The notes beneath the pieces were generated by a model. The model was not told the origin of the DNA, made no database searches, and saw only the letters and a program-made list of their open reading frames with translations. The translations under genes and the position numbers were made by a program. A stretch of 64,000 nucleotides of DNA from positions 2,837,001 through 2,901,000 of the forward strand of contig NZ_CP127251.1 in NCBI RefSeq assembly GCF_030285925.1, written 5' to 3'. Of the stretch, positions 24,728 to 34,494 are shown piece after piece; positions within the stretch are counted from its first letter, which is position 1; each line of letters starts with the position of its first letter. Source of the DNA: Devosia sp. YIM 151766. GTDB lineage: Bacteria; Pseudomonadota; Alphaproteobacteria; Rhizobiales; Devosiaceae.

Positions 24728-26230
24728 ATGACCGAAAAGACCGCCGCCATCATACGTGCCGCCAAAGGTCGCCTGACGGAGCCGATGGTCGGCGGACTGG
24801 ACCGCTACGATTCCCGGACCGTCGAGACCAAGCTGGCAGCCGTCCACGCCTTCGACAAAGCCCATCTCGTCATGCTGGTGGAAACCGGGTTGCTGGGGCG
24901 GCGCGATGGCGCGCTCATGCTTGGGGCGCTCCGCGATATGGAGACGGAGGAAGGCGCCGTCGCGGCGAGGCTGCGCATTGGCGGCGCGCTGCATTCGGGC
25001 GAATATTACCTGACCGAGCGGCTCGGCGCCAAGCTTGGCGGCTTTATCCATCTGGGCAGAAGCTCGGCCGATCTGGCTGGCGTGAGCAGAAGAATTGTCC
25101 TTCGGGCGGCCATATTGTCCATGACCAGGCAATTGATCGCGGTGCAATTGGCCGTCTTGAGGGCGGCGCCCGATTATCTCGATTGCATAATCCCCGCCTA
25201 TACCCATGGCCAACACGCCCAGCCCACCACCTATGCCCATTGGCTGATGATGTGGGCCAATGTGTTTCAACGCGACACGCAGCGGCTGCTGGACGGATTT
25301 GACCGGCTGAACTTGTCGCCCGCCGGCGCCGCTGTGGCCACCGGCACCGATTTCCCCATCGACCGGGCCCGCGTCGCGGCCTTGCTCGGCTTTGACGGCA
25401 TCCTCGTCAACACAATGGACGCCACCTTGAGCAATGACGTGTTTGCCGAATATGTGTCGATCATTTCCTTGCTCTGCGCGAATATGGGCCGACTGGCCGA
25501 GGATTTGCTGTTCTGGACCACCCAGGAGGCCGGCCTGGCCCTGATTCCCGACCGCTTCTGCGACACCAGTTCAATCATGTCGCAGAAGAAAAATCCGAGC
25601 TTTCTGCATGAATTGCGCGCCTTGGGCGCCGAGGCCAGCGCCACCTTGCTGCTGGTCGGCAATATCGAGGCGGGGACCACGGGTCAGTCGGTGCATGCCA
25701 GAAAAACCGCCGAAAATGCGGTATGGGCGCTGATCGGCAAGGTCGCTACCCGCCTGCCCCAGATGGCCGATCTCATCGCCCATACCAAAATCGATGCACA
25801 ACGCGCCAGGCAGCTTACGGAAAATAGCTGGAGCCAGGCCACCGATATCGCCAGTGCATTGGTGCGACATCTGGGCTTGAACTGGCGCGAAGCCCATCGC
25901 GTGGTTTCGATCCTGGTCCGGCTTGCGACCGAGCGGCGCCTGTCGCCCCGCCAGGTGGACCTCGCCTTGTTGGAAACGGCGCTCGCGGAAGCGGAGATTG
26001 CCGCCTCGGACCTCGGCAGCTTCGACATTGCCGCAGCCGTCGACGTGCAGGCCTTTGTGGAGCGCCGGACAAATGAAGGAGGACCCGCCCCCTCCGCCGT
26101 GATGAGCAATATCGCCTCGCTCCGGAATACCGCGACTGCGCAGCAGACCGAGATGGAAGCAGCAGAGCACGCCATTGTCGGAGCGTCGCAGGAACTCGAA
26201 AGCGCCATCGAAATGATAATAAGCGGCTAG
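24728..26230 (+). CDS. Argininosuccinate lyase-like protein (fumarase/aspartase superfamily)
   Basis: 500 residues. The superfamily signature is present as SSIMSQKKNP (281-290), with the catalytic-loop Ser, plus AYTHGQHAQPTTYAHWL (157-173) and an HLGRSSAD segment near 108. It therefore looks like an active beta-elimination enzyme of the ASL/EDDS-lyase branch. A standalone copy beside a betaine-catabolic cluster, away from argG, suggests it cleaves another N-substituted aspartate-like compound rather than making arginine. The C-terminal 40 residues are longer than in ASL and weakly helical. It is the last plus-strand gene of the cluster. Confidence 0.78.
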   Translation: MTEKTAAIIRAAKGRLTEPMVGGLDRYDSRTVETKLAAVHAFDKAHLVMLVETGLLGRRDGALMLGALRDMETEEGAVAARLRIGGALHSGEYYLTERLGAKLGGFIHLGRSSADLAGVSRRIVLRAAILSMTRQLIAVQLAVLRAAPDYLDCIIPAYTHGQHAQPTTYAHWLMMWANVFQRDTQRLLDGFDRLNLSPAGAAVATGTDFPIDRARVAALLGFDGILVNTMDATLSNDVFAEYVSIISLLCANMGRLAEDLLFWTTQEAGLALIPDRFCDTSSIMSQKKNPSFLHELRALGAEASATLLLVGNIEAGTTGQSVHARKTAENAVWALIGKVATRLPQMADLIAHTKIDAQRARQLTENSWSQATDIASALVRHLGLNWREAHRVVSILVRLATERRLSPRQVDLALLETALAEAEIAASDLGSFDIAAAVDVQAFVERRTNEGGPAPSAVMSNIASLRNTATAQQTEMEAAEHAIVGASQELESAIEMIISG

Positions 26231-26302
26231 GGCCAGGAGCCCAAATACGGAGATGGCCGCTTTTCGACTATTGCCGCTACCTGGATGCGCGCCGCTTGCT
26301 GC

Positions 26303-27193
26303 TCATGCCTTAGGGTAAGAAACAAAGGCGAGTTCGCTGCTGTCGGGCGACCACGAGTTGACGTTGATCGTGCCTTGTCCGCCGAAAAGGGCGGTAAGGT
26401 CGCGCTGGTCCTCTCCGTTCGGCGACATCAGGCGCAAGATCACATCCCGGTCCGGCGGATGGCCTATCGTGCCTTCCGGATAGCTCAGATAGGCGATCAG
26501 CTTGCCATCTGGAGAGCAATGCGGAAACCAGTTGACCCTGGCGTCGAAGGTCAGCTGTTCGACACCGGTTCCGTCGATCCTCATGCGAAATATCTGCGCA
26601 TGGCCAGGCTGCGAAGCAGCCAGTTCCGAGTTGAAGTAGATCCATCGTCCGTCCGCTGAATATTCCGGCCCGTCATTGGGCACCGAAAAACCAGTCAGCC
26701 GCGTGTCGGGGCCGCCGGCAGCAGGAAGTGTGAAGATGTTGACCATCCGCTCTTCGTCCGGCTGCTCCACGGCGACATAGGAGAGCGTCAATCCATCGGG
26801 CGAAATGCCGTGGAGGTAGTAATGGTGCGGGGTCTGGTGCTCGTTCGACACCCGCCATGCCCCACCCCCTTGAAAAGGCACCGCGTAGAGGTGGCCGTCA
26901 TCGGAGCTCACATAGATCGTCTTGCCGTCGGGAGAGAGCACGTGGTCGTTGTTGAGATCGTCCAGATGACCGGTATCGATATGCTCCGGTGTGCCGCCAT
27001 TCGGGCTGATCTTGAAGATCTGGCCACCAGCGTTGAACACCAGCCACTTTCCGTCTCCACTCCAGTTCGGCGCCTCGATGACCTCGTCGGTCAAAAAGAC
27101 GATACGCCTTTCCCCGGCCAGGTTGATGATTTCGAGCTGCGATTGCTGCCCGGTCGAAAGTGAACGTCCACGGCGCGGAAACGAAAAGCTCAT
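26303..27193 (-). CDS. TolB-like (PD40) beta-propeller protein
   Basis: 296 residues of PD40/TolB-type repeats (APNWSGDGKWLVFNA, VLSPDGKTIYVSSDD, EYSADGRWIYFNSE, HCSPDGKLIAYLSYP, SWSPDSSELAFVSYP). No signal peptide, so a cytoplasmic propeller, similar to oligogalacturonide-lyase-like proteins seen in sugar operons. It may bind or act on the imported sugar. Last gene of the eight-gene minus-strand sugar operon. The ATG at 27193 is chosen by homology; the longer frame upstream is unlikely. Confidence 0.75.
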   Translation of the reverse strand: MSFSFPRRGRSLSTGQQSQLEIINLAGERRIVFLTDEVIEAPNWSGDGKWLVFNAGGQIFKISPNGGTPEHIDTGHLDDLNNDHVLSPDGKTIYVSSDDGHLYAVPFQGGGAWRVSNEHQTPHHYYLHGISPDGLTLSYVAVEQPDEERMVNIFTLPAAGGPDTRLTGFSVPNDGPEYSADGRWIYFNSELAASQPGHAQIFRMRIDGTGVEQLTFDARVNWFPHCSPDGKLIAYLSYPEGTIGHPPDRDVILRLMSPNGEDQRDLTALFGGQGTINVNSWSPDSSELAFVSYPKA

Positions 27194-27221
27194 GGGGACC
27201 TCGGAATGGCGGTGCGGCGAC

Positions 27222-27779
27222 CTAGTTGGCGTCGTCGTCAAGATTGTCGCGGAAATCGTTGAGCCCGGCATCCACCGATGACGGCGCCTCGATCCATTCG
27301 TACATCGGCTCGCCGGTGGCGGGATCGCGGGCCGGAATGGGCAACATCATGATGCGCTTGGCGGCCGCACGGAACATCGTCTCGGTCAGGCCGGCATCCT
27401 GGACATTGTCCCAGTCCCGCCCGTCAGGATACCCCCCCACCATCATCACGTCGTCGGAATTGCCGACCATTTCATGCGACACGCCGGCGGGTAGAACAAT
27501 CACGTCGCCGGCCTCGACGCGCACTCTGACGCCGCCTTGACCAAACAGATCGACCTCCATCCAGCCCTTTGCGCAGCCAAGGCATTCATGCGTGGTCGAA
27601 TGAAAATGGGCATAGGTATAGACGCCGGGATAACGCCAGTTATTGAGCCAGCCATTGCTGCGGAACCGCTTGATCAAGGCATCCTCGCCGCCCGGCACCG
27701 CATTGCGATGAACCAGAAGCGGGAAGCGGCTATTTGGAACGAAACCGACAGGCTTCGACCAGAAAATCTCGGTGTTCAC
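27222..27779 (-). CDS. Cupin domain protein
   Basis: 185 residues. Cupin motif 1 is AHFHSTTHECLGCAKG (His, His, Glu ligands) and motif 2 is GDVIVLPAGVSHEMVG, so a metal-binding single cupin. It may be a sugar isomerase, epimerase or sensor. The GTG at 27779 is preceded by AGGAG at seven bases, which decides the start against a frame that stays open 115 codons further. It lies between the propeller and isomerase genes in the sugar operon. Confidence 0.8.
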   Translation of the reverse strand: MNTEIFWSKPVGFVPNSRFPLLVHRNAVPGGEDALIKRFRSNGWLNNWRYPGVYTYAHFHSTTHECLGCAKGWMEVDLFGQGGVRVRVEAGDVIVLPAGVSHEMVGNSDDVMMVGGYPDGRDWDNVQDAGLTETMFRAAAKRIMMLPIPARDPATGEPMYEWIEAPSSVDAGLNDFRDNLDDDAN

Positions 27780-27897
27780 GATGTTGCTCCTTGTTCGTTC
27801 CGAATGCTTTTTCGCGGGAAAATCAGGTATCCAGCCAACATTGCCCGCCTTGTTTCCGCGCTGCTCATCGCTGAGGCTCCCAAGCGCAGGCGCACCG

Positions 27898-28656
27898 CTA
27901 AAGTCCCAAGGCTTTAATATGGGCGATCGAGCGGCTGGCGAATTGGCTCCAGTCACTTGGATTGTCGTGTTCGGTGACGATATGGTCGGCCTTGGTCTGG
28001 CGGAACAGGGGAACCAGCGCCGCCCAATCGATGATGCCGTCGCCTGTCGCTCTCCAGCCGTCATCGTCCTTCGTTCCCAGCGGGGCAGTGTCCTTGGTCT
28101 GGATGGCAACGATACGGTCGGCAAAGCGCTTCAGTTCTGCCGCGGGATCGGCTCCGGCTCGCACGATCCAGCCGCAATCGATCTCGAATTTGACGCCCTC
28201 GCCCCCGGCTTCGAAGATATGATCGATCGGACGCGTGCCGTCATCGAGGGGCACGAACTCAAAATCATGATTGTGCCAGGCCACCGCCAGCCCATGCTTC
28301 GCGGCGGCCTCGGCGCCCGTCGCAAGCTTTTCGCCCAGCTCACGCCAATACTGGGCCGTCGGCCGACGTTCTTCGGCCGCCACATAGGGCGGGATTAGAT
28401 AAGTAGCGCCAAGTGTTTGCGCGATTTCGATATAGCGCTGCGGCTCGTTGACGAGGCCCGCCAATGGCATATGAAAGCCGAAGCATTTTAGCCCTGCATC
28501 GTCGAGAGCACGGCGAAACTCTGACGGGTTTTTCTCGTAGGCCGGCAGCCACGGCTCGATCCCGTCATACCCCATGGCCTTGAGCTTTGGAAACTGGTCG
28601 AACAGCGGAGGAAAATTGCGGGAGGAGTAGAGTTGATAAGCAATCGGATAGGCCAT
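27898..28656 (-). CDS. Sugar phosphate isomerase/epimerase (xylose-isomerase-like TIM barrel)
   Basis: 252 residues of the AP-endonuclease-2/xylose-isomerase-like barrel: YQLYSSRNFPPLF, GYDGIEPWLP, GFHMPL, WHNHDFEF, FEIDCGWIVRAG and IVTEHDNPS contain the metal-binding His, Glu and Asp residues of IolE/IolI-type isomerases. It would interconvert ketoses or inositol derivatives taken up by the neighbouring CUT1 importer. The ATG at 28656 gives the family N-terminus. Confidence 0.85.
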   Translation of the reverse strand: MAYPIAYQLYSSRNFPPLFDQFPKLKAMGYDGIEPWLPAYEKNPSEFRRALDDAGLKCFGFHMPLAGLVNEPQRYIEIAQTLGATYLIPPYVAAEERRPTAQYWRELGEKLATGAEAAAKHGLAVAWHNHDFEFVPLDDGTRPIDHIFEAGGEGVKFEIDCGWIVRAGADPAAELKRFADRIVAIQTKDTAPLGTKDDDGWRATGDGIIDWAALVPLFRQTKADHIVTEHDNPSDWSQFASRSIAHIKALGL

Positions 28657-28716
28657 GGAACCTCGGCAAAGGTATAGGGGATGCTCCGGCCAGTAGCCGG
28701 AGCTTGGCAATGAGGA

Positions 28717-29205
28717 TTAGCCGGCGCTCGGCTGCGCCTCCTTGTCCTTGTCGAACTCGAGAAGTTCCACCATGACGCCCAACTTTTCGACTGTGTCGTA
28801 ATAGGCGTAGCGGCCATGCGAGCCGTCGAACTCGCCGCGCTGCAACAGCTTGTGGCCTTTGCCCTCGAGATAGGCATTGCGATTGGTGAGGTTTCGCGTG
28901 CGGAACGCGATGTGATGGCAGCCGGGCCCTTTTTGTTCGAGCAAATCCCGCCAGGCGCTCTTTTCCGGGCCGGGCTCGAGAAATTCGACGTCGATATTGC
29001 CGAACTTGAACATACGGATCTTGCAGCCGACCGATGCTGGCATTCCGTTATAGATGGCCTTGGCCTCTTCGGGCGAGGCGGCCTTGCCCAGCGAGGGCAT
29101 GGGCTTGCCGGTCAGATCGGCAAACCACTGCGCCGATTTGTCCACATCGTCGGTAACGAAGCAGATCTGCATCACTTCGTCTTCATCAAGCAGGCGCTTG
29201 TCCAT
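28717..29205 (-). CDS. VOC (glyoxalase/bleomycin-resistance) family protein
   Basis: About 162 residues with the paired beta-alpha-beta units of the vicinal-oxygen-chelate fold. Metal ligands are seen in CHHIAFRTRN (His), NIDVEFLEPG (Glu) and VMVELLEFD (Glu). In sugar loci such proteins act as lyases or epimerases on keto-sugar acids. Start at 29205 (ATG) or, less likely, TTG at 29214. Fifth gene of the operon. Confidence 0.8.
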   Translation of the reverse strand: MDKRLLDEDEVMQICFVTDDVDKSAQWFADLTGKPMPSLGKAASPEEAKAIYNGMPASVGCKIRMFKFGNIDVEFLEPGPEKSAWRDLLEQKGPGCHHIAFRTRNLTNRNAYLEGKGHKLLQRGEFDGSHGRYAYYDTVEKLGVMVELLEFDKDKEAQPSAG

Positions 29206-29281
29206 TTTCGTCAATCCAATTTGGGGAGGAACCCAGCAGCCTCCGAAGGAAAAGGAGAGGCTGCTGGGCAGGGGGGACGGG

Positions 29282-30529
29282 TTAGCCGAGGATGGTGTCG
29301 TAATTGTCCTTCATCTGGGCGATGGCATCATCGATGGTCATCGACGGATCGGACCAGTAATTGAACACCACCTCCCAGATTGAGTTCTGCCAATCGGCAT
29401 CGGCGGTGTTGTGCGGGTTCTGCACCTGGCGTGCCGGATCGGAGAGGATATTGAGCACCTCGGTCGAGCACGCATCGAGCGAGCCGGCAGGCGCGTCGAG
29501 CCGGACTGGCGTCGAGCCCTTGGCAGCGGAGAATTCGCCCTGAATCTGCGGATCCAGCACCACCGACGCATAGTCGAGTTCGGCTGCCGCGATGTCGTCC
29601 GAGACGCCGCCAAGCAGGCCCCAGGCATCCACAGTTGCGACCACGGCCTTGGCGTTGGGGATTTCGATACAGCCGAAATCGGTGCCCGCGACCTTATCGG
29701 CGGCAAACCATTCGCCCTTCATCCAATCGCCATGAATCTGCATCAGGGCGCGCCCGGTGATCACCTGCGCGGTGGTTTCGTTCCAGGGACGGTTCTGGGC
29801 CTCGGGACCCGCCTCGTTGGCGAAGAGGCGCAGGGTTTCTAGCGTCTGACGGAATGCCGGGTCATCCAGCGCTTCCGGATCGGGGTTCTCGCCATAGATG
29901 CGGCTATAGATTTCAGGTCCGGCAATGGCGGCGGTCAGCGCATGAAGCAGGTAACCGACCTGGAATGGCTGGCTACCCACAGCAAGCGGCACATAGCCTG
30001 CTTCGCGCACCTTCTCGAAGTCAGCGAACATCTCCTCGAGCGAAGTCCACGATGCCGGGTCGACCCCTGCGGCTTCCGCCACTTCCATGTTGTAATAGAC
30101 CATGCCGTCGATATGGAGCGCGGTCGGCACCTTGACGATCTCGCCGTCAACGCGGATCGAAGCCTGCACCGAGGCCGGCAGGTTTTCCAGGATGCCGTTT
30201 TCCTCGTACCACTGGGTCATCGGGAAACCCATGCCGAGGCCGGCAATGTCGCGGTAAACGCCTGGATTAGCTTCAAGGAAGACATTGGGCGGCTGCCCGC
30301 CGGTGATCAGGCTCATGAGGTTGACGTTGGAACCGGTATTGTGCGGGATCGCGATGTCGGTCCAGGTATGGCCCTTTTCTTCAAGGCCCGCCCGCAACAC
30401 GTTGAGCGCTGCCACTTCCGCCGCCGAAGACCAGTTGTGATAGATCACGAGATCGGCGGCATTGGTCGATCCGGCAGCGGTGCCGAGCATCATGCCGGCA
30501 ATGGTGATGGCAAGTGTCTTTCTAAGCAT
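29282..30529 (-). CDS. CUT1 sugar ABC substrate-binding protein
   Basis: 415 residues: Sec signal peptide (MLRKTLAITIAGMMLGTAAGSTNA, cut after about residue 24) and a mature family-1 solute-binding protein (YHNWSSAAEVAALNVLRAGLEEKG, VPTALHIDGMVYYN, GRALMQIHGDWMKGEW). Periplasmic receptor for a sugar, glucose/mannose-type by resemblance. Two Cys in the C-terminal half could form a disulfide. It follows the ATPase by 21 bases with a GAGAGAG ribosome site. Confidence 0.9.
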   Translation of the reverse strand: MLRKTLAITIAGMMLGTAAGSTNAADLVIYHNWSSAAEVAALNVLRAGLEEKGHTWTDIAIPHNTGSNVNLMSLITGGQPPNVFLEANPGVYRDIAGLGMGFPMTQWYEENGILENLPASVQASIRVDGEIVKVPTALHIDGMVYYNMEVAEAAGVDPASWTSLEEMFADFEKVREAGYVPLAVGSQPFQVGYLLHALTAAIAGPEIYSRIYGENPDPEALDDPAFRQTLETLRLFANEAGPEAQNRPWNETTAQVITGRALMQIHGDWMKGEWFAADKVAGTDFGCIEIPNAKAVVATVDAWGLLGGVSDDIAAAELDYASVVLDPQIQGEFSAAKGSTPVRLDAPAGSLDACSTEVLNILSDPARQVQNPHNTADADWQNSIWEVVFNYWSDPSMTIDDAIAQMKDNYDTILG

Positions 30530-30550
30530 GTCTCTCTCCCTTGACGTTGG

Positions 30551-31651
30551 CTACATTCGATGCCCGGTCCGGGCATCGAACAGGTTGGCTTTGCCCCTCG
30601 CAAAGCTCACGAAAACGACCTGACCCGGCCGCATGCCGGCGGCAATTGCCGGTTCCACGCGGATGGCGAGCAGGTCGTTCTCGAAATCGAGATAGGCGCT
30701 GGCGTCCGGTCCGGTGCGCTCCGCATACTGGACCGGCACGTCGAAGGTCGCGGCCACCGGCCCGGCGGGGGCGCCCGGCGGCAGGAAATGTTCCGGGCGG
30801 AGGCCGGCGATCACCTCGGCTCCATCCTGTGGCGGAGCCATGAACGGATAATCGGATACATCCATCCGGCCGCCCGAGACAAAGACCACCTCTATCTTGT
30901 CGCCGGAAACCGCGAGCCGCGACTTGCGCAAATTCATCGCCGGCGAGCCGATAAAACCAGCCACGAAGAGATTGGCCGGCCGCTCGTAGATTTCATCCGG
31001 CGTCCCGAATTGCTGGATCACCCCGCCGTTCATGACTGCGATCTTGGTCGCCATGGTCATGGCTTCGATCTGGTCATGGGTCACATAGACGATGGTCGGG
31101 TTGAGCTCGTCATGAAGCTTCTTGATCTCGAGCCGCATCTCCGTGCGCAGCTTGGCATCGAGATTGCTGAGCGGTTCGTCGAACAGGAACACGCTGACAT
31201 TCTTGACCAATGCCCGACCTATGGCGACGCGTTGCCGCTGGCCGCCCGACAATTGGGCCGGCTTGCGATCCAGCAGCGGCTCGATCTGCAGCAATTTCGC
31301 GGCCCAGGCCACGCGGCGATCGATTTCCTCGCCCGGCAATTTCGATGACACCAGGCCGAAGCGCAGATTTCCGCGCACCGTCTTGGTTGGGTAAAGCGCA
31401 TAGGACTGGAACACCATGGCCAGGCCACGATCTTTCGGATCAAGGTCGGTCACATCGCGATCGCCGATCATGATGCGTCCGTCGGTGACGTCGAGCAGCC
31501 CTGCCAAAAGATTCAGCAGCGTGGTTTTACCGCAGCCGGAGGGGCCGAGCAGGACCAGGAAGTCGCCGTCATCGACCGCGAGATTGAGGTCGTTGAGCAC
31601 CGACAGGTTTCCGTAAGTCTTGGTGATGTGTTCGAAACTGACGCGTGGCAT
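30551..31651 (-). CDS. CUT1 sugar ABC ATPase (UgpC/MsmK type)
   Basis: 366 residues: Walker [11 protein letters not shown]-loop [12 protein letters not shown], signature LSGGQRQR, Walker [14 protein letters not shown]-loop THDQIEAM, then the MalK-type OB-fold regulatory domain (GLRPEHF) ending about residue 360. Energises the importer encoded by the flanking permeases and binding protein. Gap of 7 bases to the upstream permease. Confidence 0.92.
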   Translation of the reverse strand: MPRVSFEHITKTYGNLSVLNDLNLAVDDGDFLVLLGPSGCGKTTLLNLLAGLLDVTDGRIMIGDRDVTDLDPKDRGLAMVFQSYALYPTKTVRGNLRFGLVSSKLPGEEIDRRVAWAAKLLQIEPLLDRKPAQLSGGQRQRVAIGRALVKNVSVFLFDEPLSNLDAKLRTEMRLEIKKLHDELNPTIVYVTHDQIEAMTMATKIAVMNGGVIQQFGTPDEIYERPANLFVAGFIGSPAMNLRKSRLAVSGDKIEVVFVSGGRMDVSDYPFMAPPQDGAEVIAGLRPEHFLPPGAPAGPVAATFDVPVQYAERTGPDASAYLDFENDLLAIRVEPAIAAGMRPGQVVFVSFARGKANLFDARTGHRM

Positions 31652-31658
31652 GGGTCGA

Positions 31659-32591
31659 TCAGCCCTTGATGGCGCCGGCGGTGATGCCCTGTACGAAGAG
31701 CTTGCCGACCAGGAAGTAGATGACGAGCGGAGGAATGGCGGTGAGCAGCGCTGCCGCCATGTTCTGGTTGTAGGCGACGGTGCCGGTCGAGATGGTGACG
31801 AGATTGGCGAGGTTCACCGTCATCGGCTGACCGTTGAAGCCGCCAAAGGTCACCCCGATCAGGTAGTCGTTCCAGATCGAGGTGATCTGCAGGATCAGGA
31901 CGACGATCAGGATATTGCCCGACATCGGCAGGATGATTTCGCCGAAGATGCGCCAGAAGGAGCCGGAATCCATCACCGCGGCACTCATGATCTCCTGCGG
32001 AATGTCCTTGTAGAAATTGCGGAAGATCAGCGTCAGAACCGGCATCGCCAACACGGCATGGATCAGCGCCACGCCCCAGAGCGTGCCATAGACTTTCATG
32101 CTCGACGTCATCGAGATCAGCGGAAACATGATGATCTGGAAGGGCACGAAGGCGCAGATGAAAAGGAGAAACAGAAACGGTCCCGCCCAGCGCACATTCC
32201 ATAAGGCCAAGGCATAACCGGTGACCATGCTGAGCCCTATGGACAGGATCAGCGAAGGAATGAGGATGGCCACCGAGTTCCAGAACCCGACCTTGAGCCC
32301 GTTGCAATTAATGCCCGAGCACGCCTTGTTCCAGGCATAGTCCCAGGCTTCCAGCGTAAAGCTTGTCGGCAGCGAGAAGATCTGTCCGTCCCGGATCTGG
32401 TCCATGGTCTTGAACGAGGTGACCACGACCACATAGAGCGGCACCGCAAAGAACAGCGCGCAGATGGTGAGGAAAACCAGTACCGCGACGGAACGCCCGG
32501 TGACGCGCTTCTTTCGGCGGGGAAAGTGGGGCGCGCTGCGCACGGCCACCTCGCCGCCAACGGCTTTTTGGACAAGGGTCAGGTCGGTCAT
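31659..32591 (-). CDS. CUT1 sugar ABC permease (MalG type)
   Basis: 310 residues: N-terminal cytoplasmic tail, first helix ([20 protein letters not shown]), a periplasmic loop with CSGINCNG, and the EAA loop ([23 protein letters not shown]). Second permease of the CUT1 importer. It overlaps the upstream MalF-type permease by 4 bases. Confidence 0.9.
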   Translation of the reverse strand: MTDLTLVQKAVGGEVAVRSAPHFPRRKKRVTGRSVAVLVFLTICALFFAVPLYVVVVTSFKTMDQIRDGQIFSLPTSFTLEAWDYAWNKACSGINCNGLKVGFWNSVAILIPSLILSIGLSMVTGYALALWNVRWAGPFLFLLFICAFVPFQIIMFPLISMTSSMKVYGTLWGVALIHAVLAMPVLTLIFRNFYKDIPQEIMSAAVMDSGSFWRIFGEIILPMSGNILIVVLILQITSIWNDYLIGVTFGGFNGQPMTVNLANLVTISTGTVAYNQNMAAALLTAIPPLVIYFLVGKLFVQGITAGAIKG

Positions 32592-33487
32592 TTCGTGGCC
32601 TCCGAACGGCGCCGTTGCTGCCAGGCGGTGATCAGGACGAGCGGCAGAAAGACAAGGGCGGTGATCACCAGCATCATGACGGCAGCGGCCGAAGCGAAGC
32701 CGAGATTGCCCTTGGCGGTCAGTGCATTGATGGTGAAATAGGCTGGCACGAAGGTCGATTGGCCCGGGCCACCATTGGTCATCGCCACGACGAGATCATA
32801 GGATTTGATCACGCCAAGCGAGAGCAGGATGGCGCAGGTGATGAAGGTGAACTTCATCATCGGAATGATGATTTCGCCATACAGCCGCCAGAGCGGCACG
32901 CCGTCCAGCTTGGCAGCGCTCCAGATCTCGGAATTGATGCCTTTGAGCCCCGCCAGCATCAGCGCCATGTAGAAGCCCGAGCTCTGCCAGACCGAGGCGA
33001 GAATGATGCCGTACATCGCGGTTTCGGCGCTGGCGAGCCAGCTGAAGCTCACGCCCGTGAGGCCGATGCCGTGGAGAAAATTCTCGATACCCATCTCAGG
33101 GTTGAACAGCCAGCGCCAGGCGGCGCCCGTGACGATCAGCGAAATGGCGAGCGGATAAAGGAAAACGGTGCGAAAAAAGCTTTCGCCGCGCTTCTCCCGA
33201 TCGATCATTGCCGCCAGCACGAAGCCGAAGACGATGGCCAGTGCGCTGCCCAGTCCAAGCACGATCAGGTTGTTGAGCGCAATCTTCCAGGCGCCGTCTT
33301 CCATTAGGCGGCTATATTGCCGGCCCCACTCGCTCCAATTGACATCGTATTCGGGCAGGCGGCGACTGCGCGTGAAGCTGAGATAGATGGTCCAGATGAT
33401 GGACCCAACGAAAGCCACTAGCGTGACGGCAACGGCGGGGATGAGGGCAGCCTGCGGCGACAGGCGGCTCCAGCGCAACGACTTCAT
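32588..33487 (-). CDS. CUT1 sugar ABC permease (MalF type)
   Basis: 299 residues with six membrane segments and the EAA loop (SEIWSAAKLDGVPLWRLYGEIIIP). First gene of the eight-gene minus-strand sugar operon. The ATG at 33487 follows GGGAGGAGAAG, so I preferred it to the longer frame from 33541. The LacI-type operator candidate lies 75-90 bases upstream. Confidence 0.9.
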   Translation of the reverse strand: MKSLRWSRLSPQAALIPAVAVTLVAFVGSIIWTIYLSFTRSRRLPEYDVNWSEWGRQYSRLMEDGAWKIALNNLIVLGLGSALAIVFGFVLAAMIDREKRGESFFRTVFLYPLAISLIVTGAAWRWLFNPEMGIENFLHGIGLTGVSFSWLASAETAMYGIILASVWQSSGFYMALMLAGLKGINSEIWSAAKLDGVPLWRLYGEIIIPMMKFTFITCAILLSLGVIKSYDLVVAMTNGGPGQSTFVPAYFTINALTAKGNLGFASAAAVMMLVITALVFLPLVLITAWQQRRRSEATK

Positions 33488-33562
33488 CTTCTCCTCCCAT
33501 TCGGGCAGCTCTGCCGCTCCGATGGCGTGCTCGGCGCACAAGTTCCTGTGCCTTGCGTCTGT

Positions 33563-33574
33563 ATTATCGTTAAT
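33563..33574. promoter_or_regulatory. LacI-type operator candidate, site 1
   Basis: ATTATCGTTAAT is a near-palindrome centred on CG, the hallmark of LacI-family operators. It is embedded in a wider inverted repeat, TATTATC at 33562-33568 and GATAATA at 33582-33588. It lies between the divergent sugar-importer operon and the aldo/keto reductase gene and would control both. Confidence 0.6.
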
Positions 33575-33653
33575 CTAAGTTGATAATAATCGGAACGTCA
33601 ACACACTTTCTGCAAATGCCGGCACACAGGCACAGCAATCTCGGGAGGACAGG

Positions 33654-34463
33654 GTGATCGACAAAAACATTCCACGGCTCGGCTTCGGCACCTATGGCCG
33701 CAACGGCCCGGAAGGCGTCGAGGCGATTCTTGCAGCACTCGAAACCGGCTACCGTCATCTCGATACGGCCCAGACCTATGACACCGAAAGGGAAGTGGGG
33801 CAGGCGGTATCCCGTTCCGGCCTCGACCGGCAGGAGGTCTTCGTCACTACCAAGATCTCTACCGAAAATTACGGAGAAGGCGCCCTCCTGCCTTCGCTGC
33901 GCCAGAGCCTTGATCAATTGCAGCTCGACCAGGTCGACCTGACTTTGTTGCATTGGCCGGCACCAAACGGATCCGTTCCCCTTGCTCAATATCTCGGACA
34001 ATTGGTCGAAGCGAAGGAAGCAGGGCTGACAAGGCTTATTGGCGTCTCGAACTTCACCATCGGCCTGATCGAGGAGGCCCAACGCCTGGTCGGAAAAGGG
34101 CGATTGGCCACCAACCAGTTCGAACTGCATCCCTATTTGCAGAACCGGAAACTAGCTGACTATTGCCAGCGAGAGGACATCCTGGTCACTTGCTACCTGC
34201 CCATCGCTCATGGGACGCTGGCTGGCGACCTGGTGCTTGAGCAGATCGCCGCAAGCCATGGCGCCACCGTCGCGCAGGTCGCCTTGGCTTTCGAACGGAG
34301 CAAGGGCTACGCATCGATCCCTACCTCAAGCAAGCCCGATCGTATCCGTGAAAATTTTGCCAGCCAAAAGGTCGAGCTGTCCAAAGAGGAGATGGCGCGC
34401 ATCGAGATGCTGGACCGCAATGGCAGGCGCATCAATCCCGACTGGGGCCCGGCCTGGGACTAG
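33654..34463 (+). CDS. Aldo/keto reductase
   Basis: 269 residues of the AKR TIM barrel. The catalytic tetrad is complete: D37 and Y42 in DTAQTYDTE, K67 in TTKIS, H100 in LLHWP; SIPTSSKPDRIREN gives the NADPH phosphate site. NADPH-dependent reduction of a sugar aldehyde or ketone. The GTG start at 33654 has GGGAGGAC upstream. Divergent from the sugar operon and just before its LacI regulator. Confidence 0.9.
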   Translation: MIDKNIPRLGFGTYGRNGPEGVEAILAALETGYRHLDTAQTYDTEREVGQAVSRSGLDRQEVFVTTKISTENYGEGALLPSLRQSLDQLQLDQVDLTLLHWPAPNGSVPLAQYLGQLVEAKEAGLTRLIGVSNFTIGLIEEAQRLVGKGRLATNQFELHPYLQNRKLADYCQREDILVTCYLPIAHGTLAGDLVLEQIAASHGATVAQVALAFERSKGYASIPTSSKPDRIRENFASQKVELSKEEMARIEMLDRNGRRINPDWGPAWD

Positions 34464-34482
34464 CCTAGGCCGTTAAATCCGT

Positions 34483-34494
34483 ATTATCGTTCAT
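34483..34494. promoter_or_regulatory. LacI-type operator candidate, site 2
   Basis: ATTATCGTTCAT, within GTATTATCGTTCATACTAAG, repeats the site-1 sequence (GTATTATCGTT then CTAAGT at nearly the same spacing). It is 52 bases before the LacI-family gene, as expected for autoregulation. Confidence 0.55.

Noticed and set aside
24728..26230. Calling the ASL-like gene argH
   Set aside because: It stands in a catabolic cluster away from other arg genes and the C-terminus differs; the family is clear but the arginine role is not.
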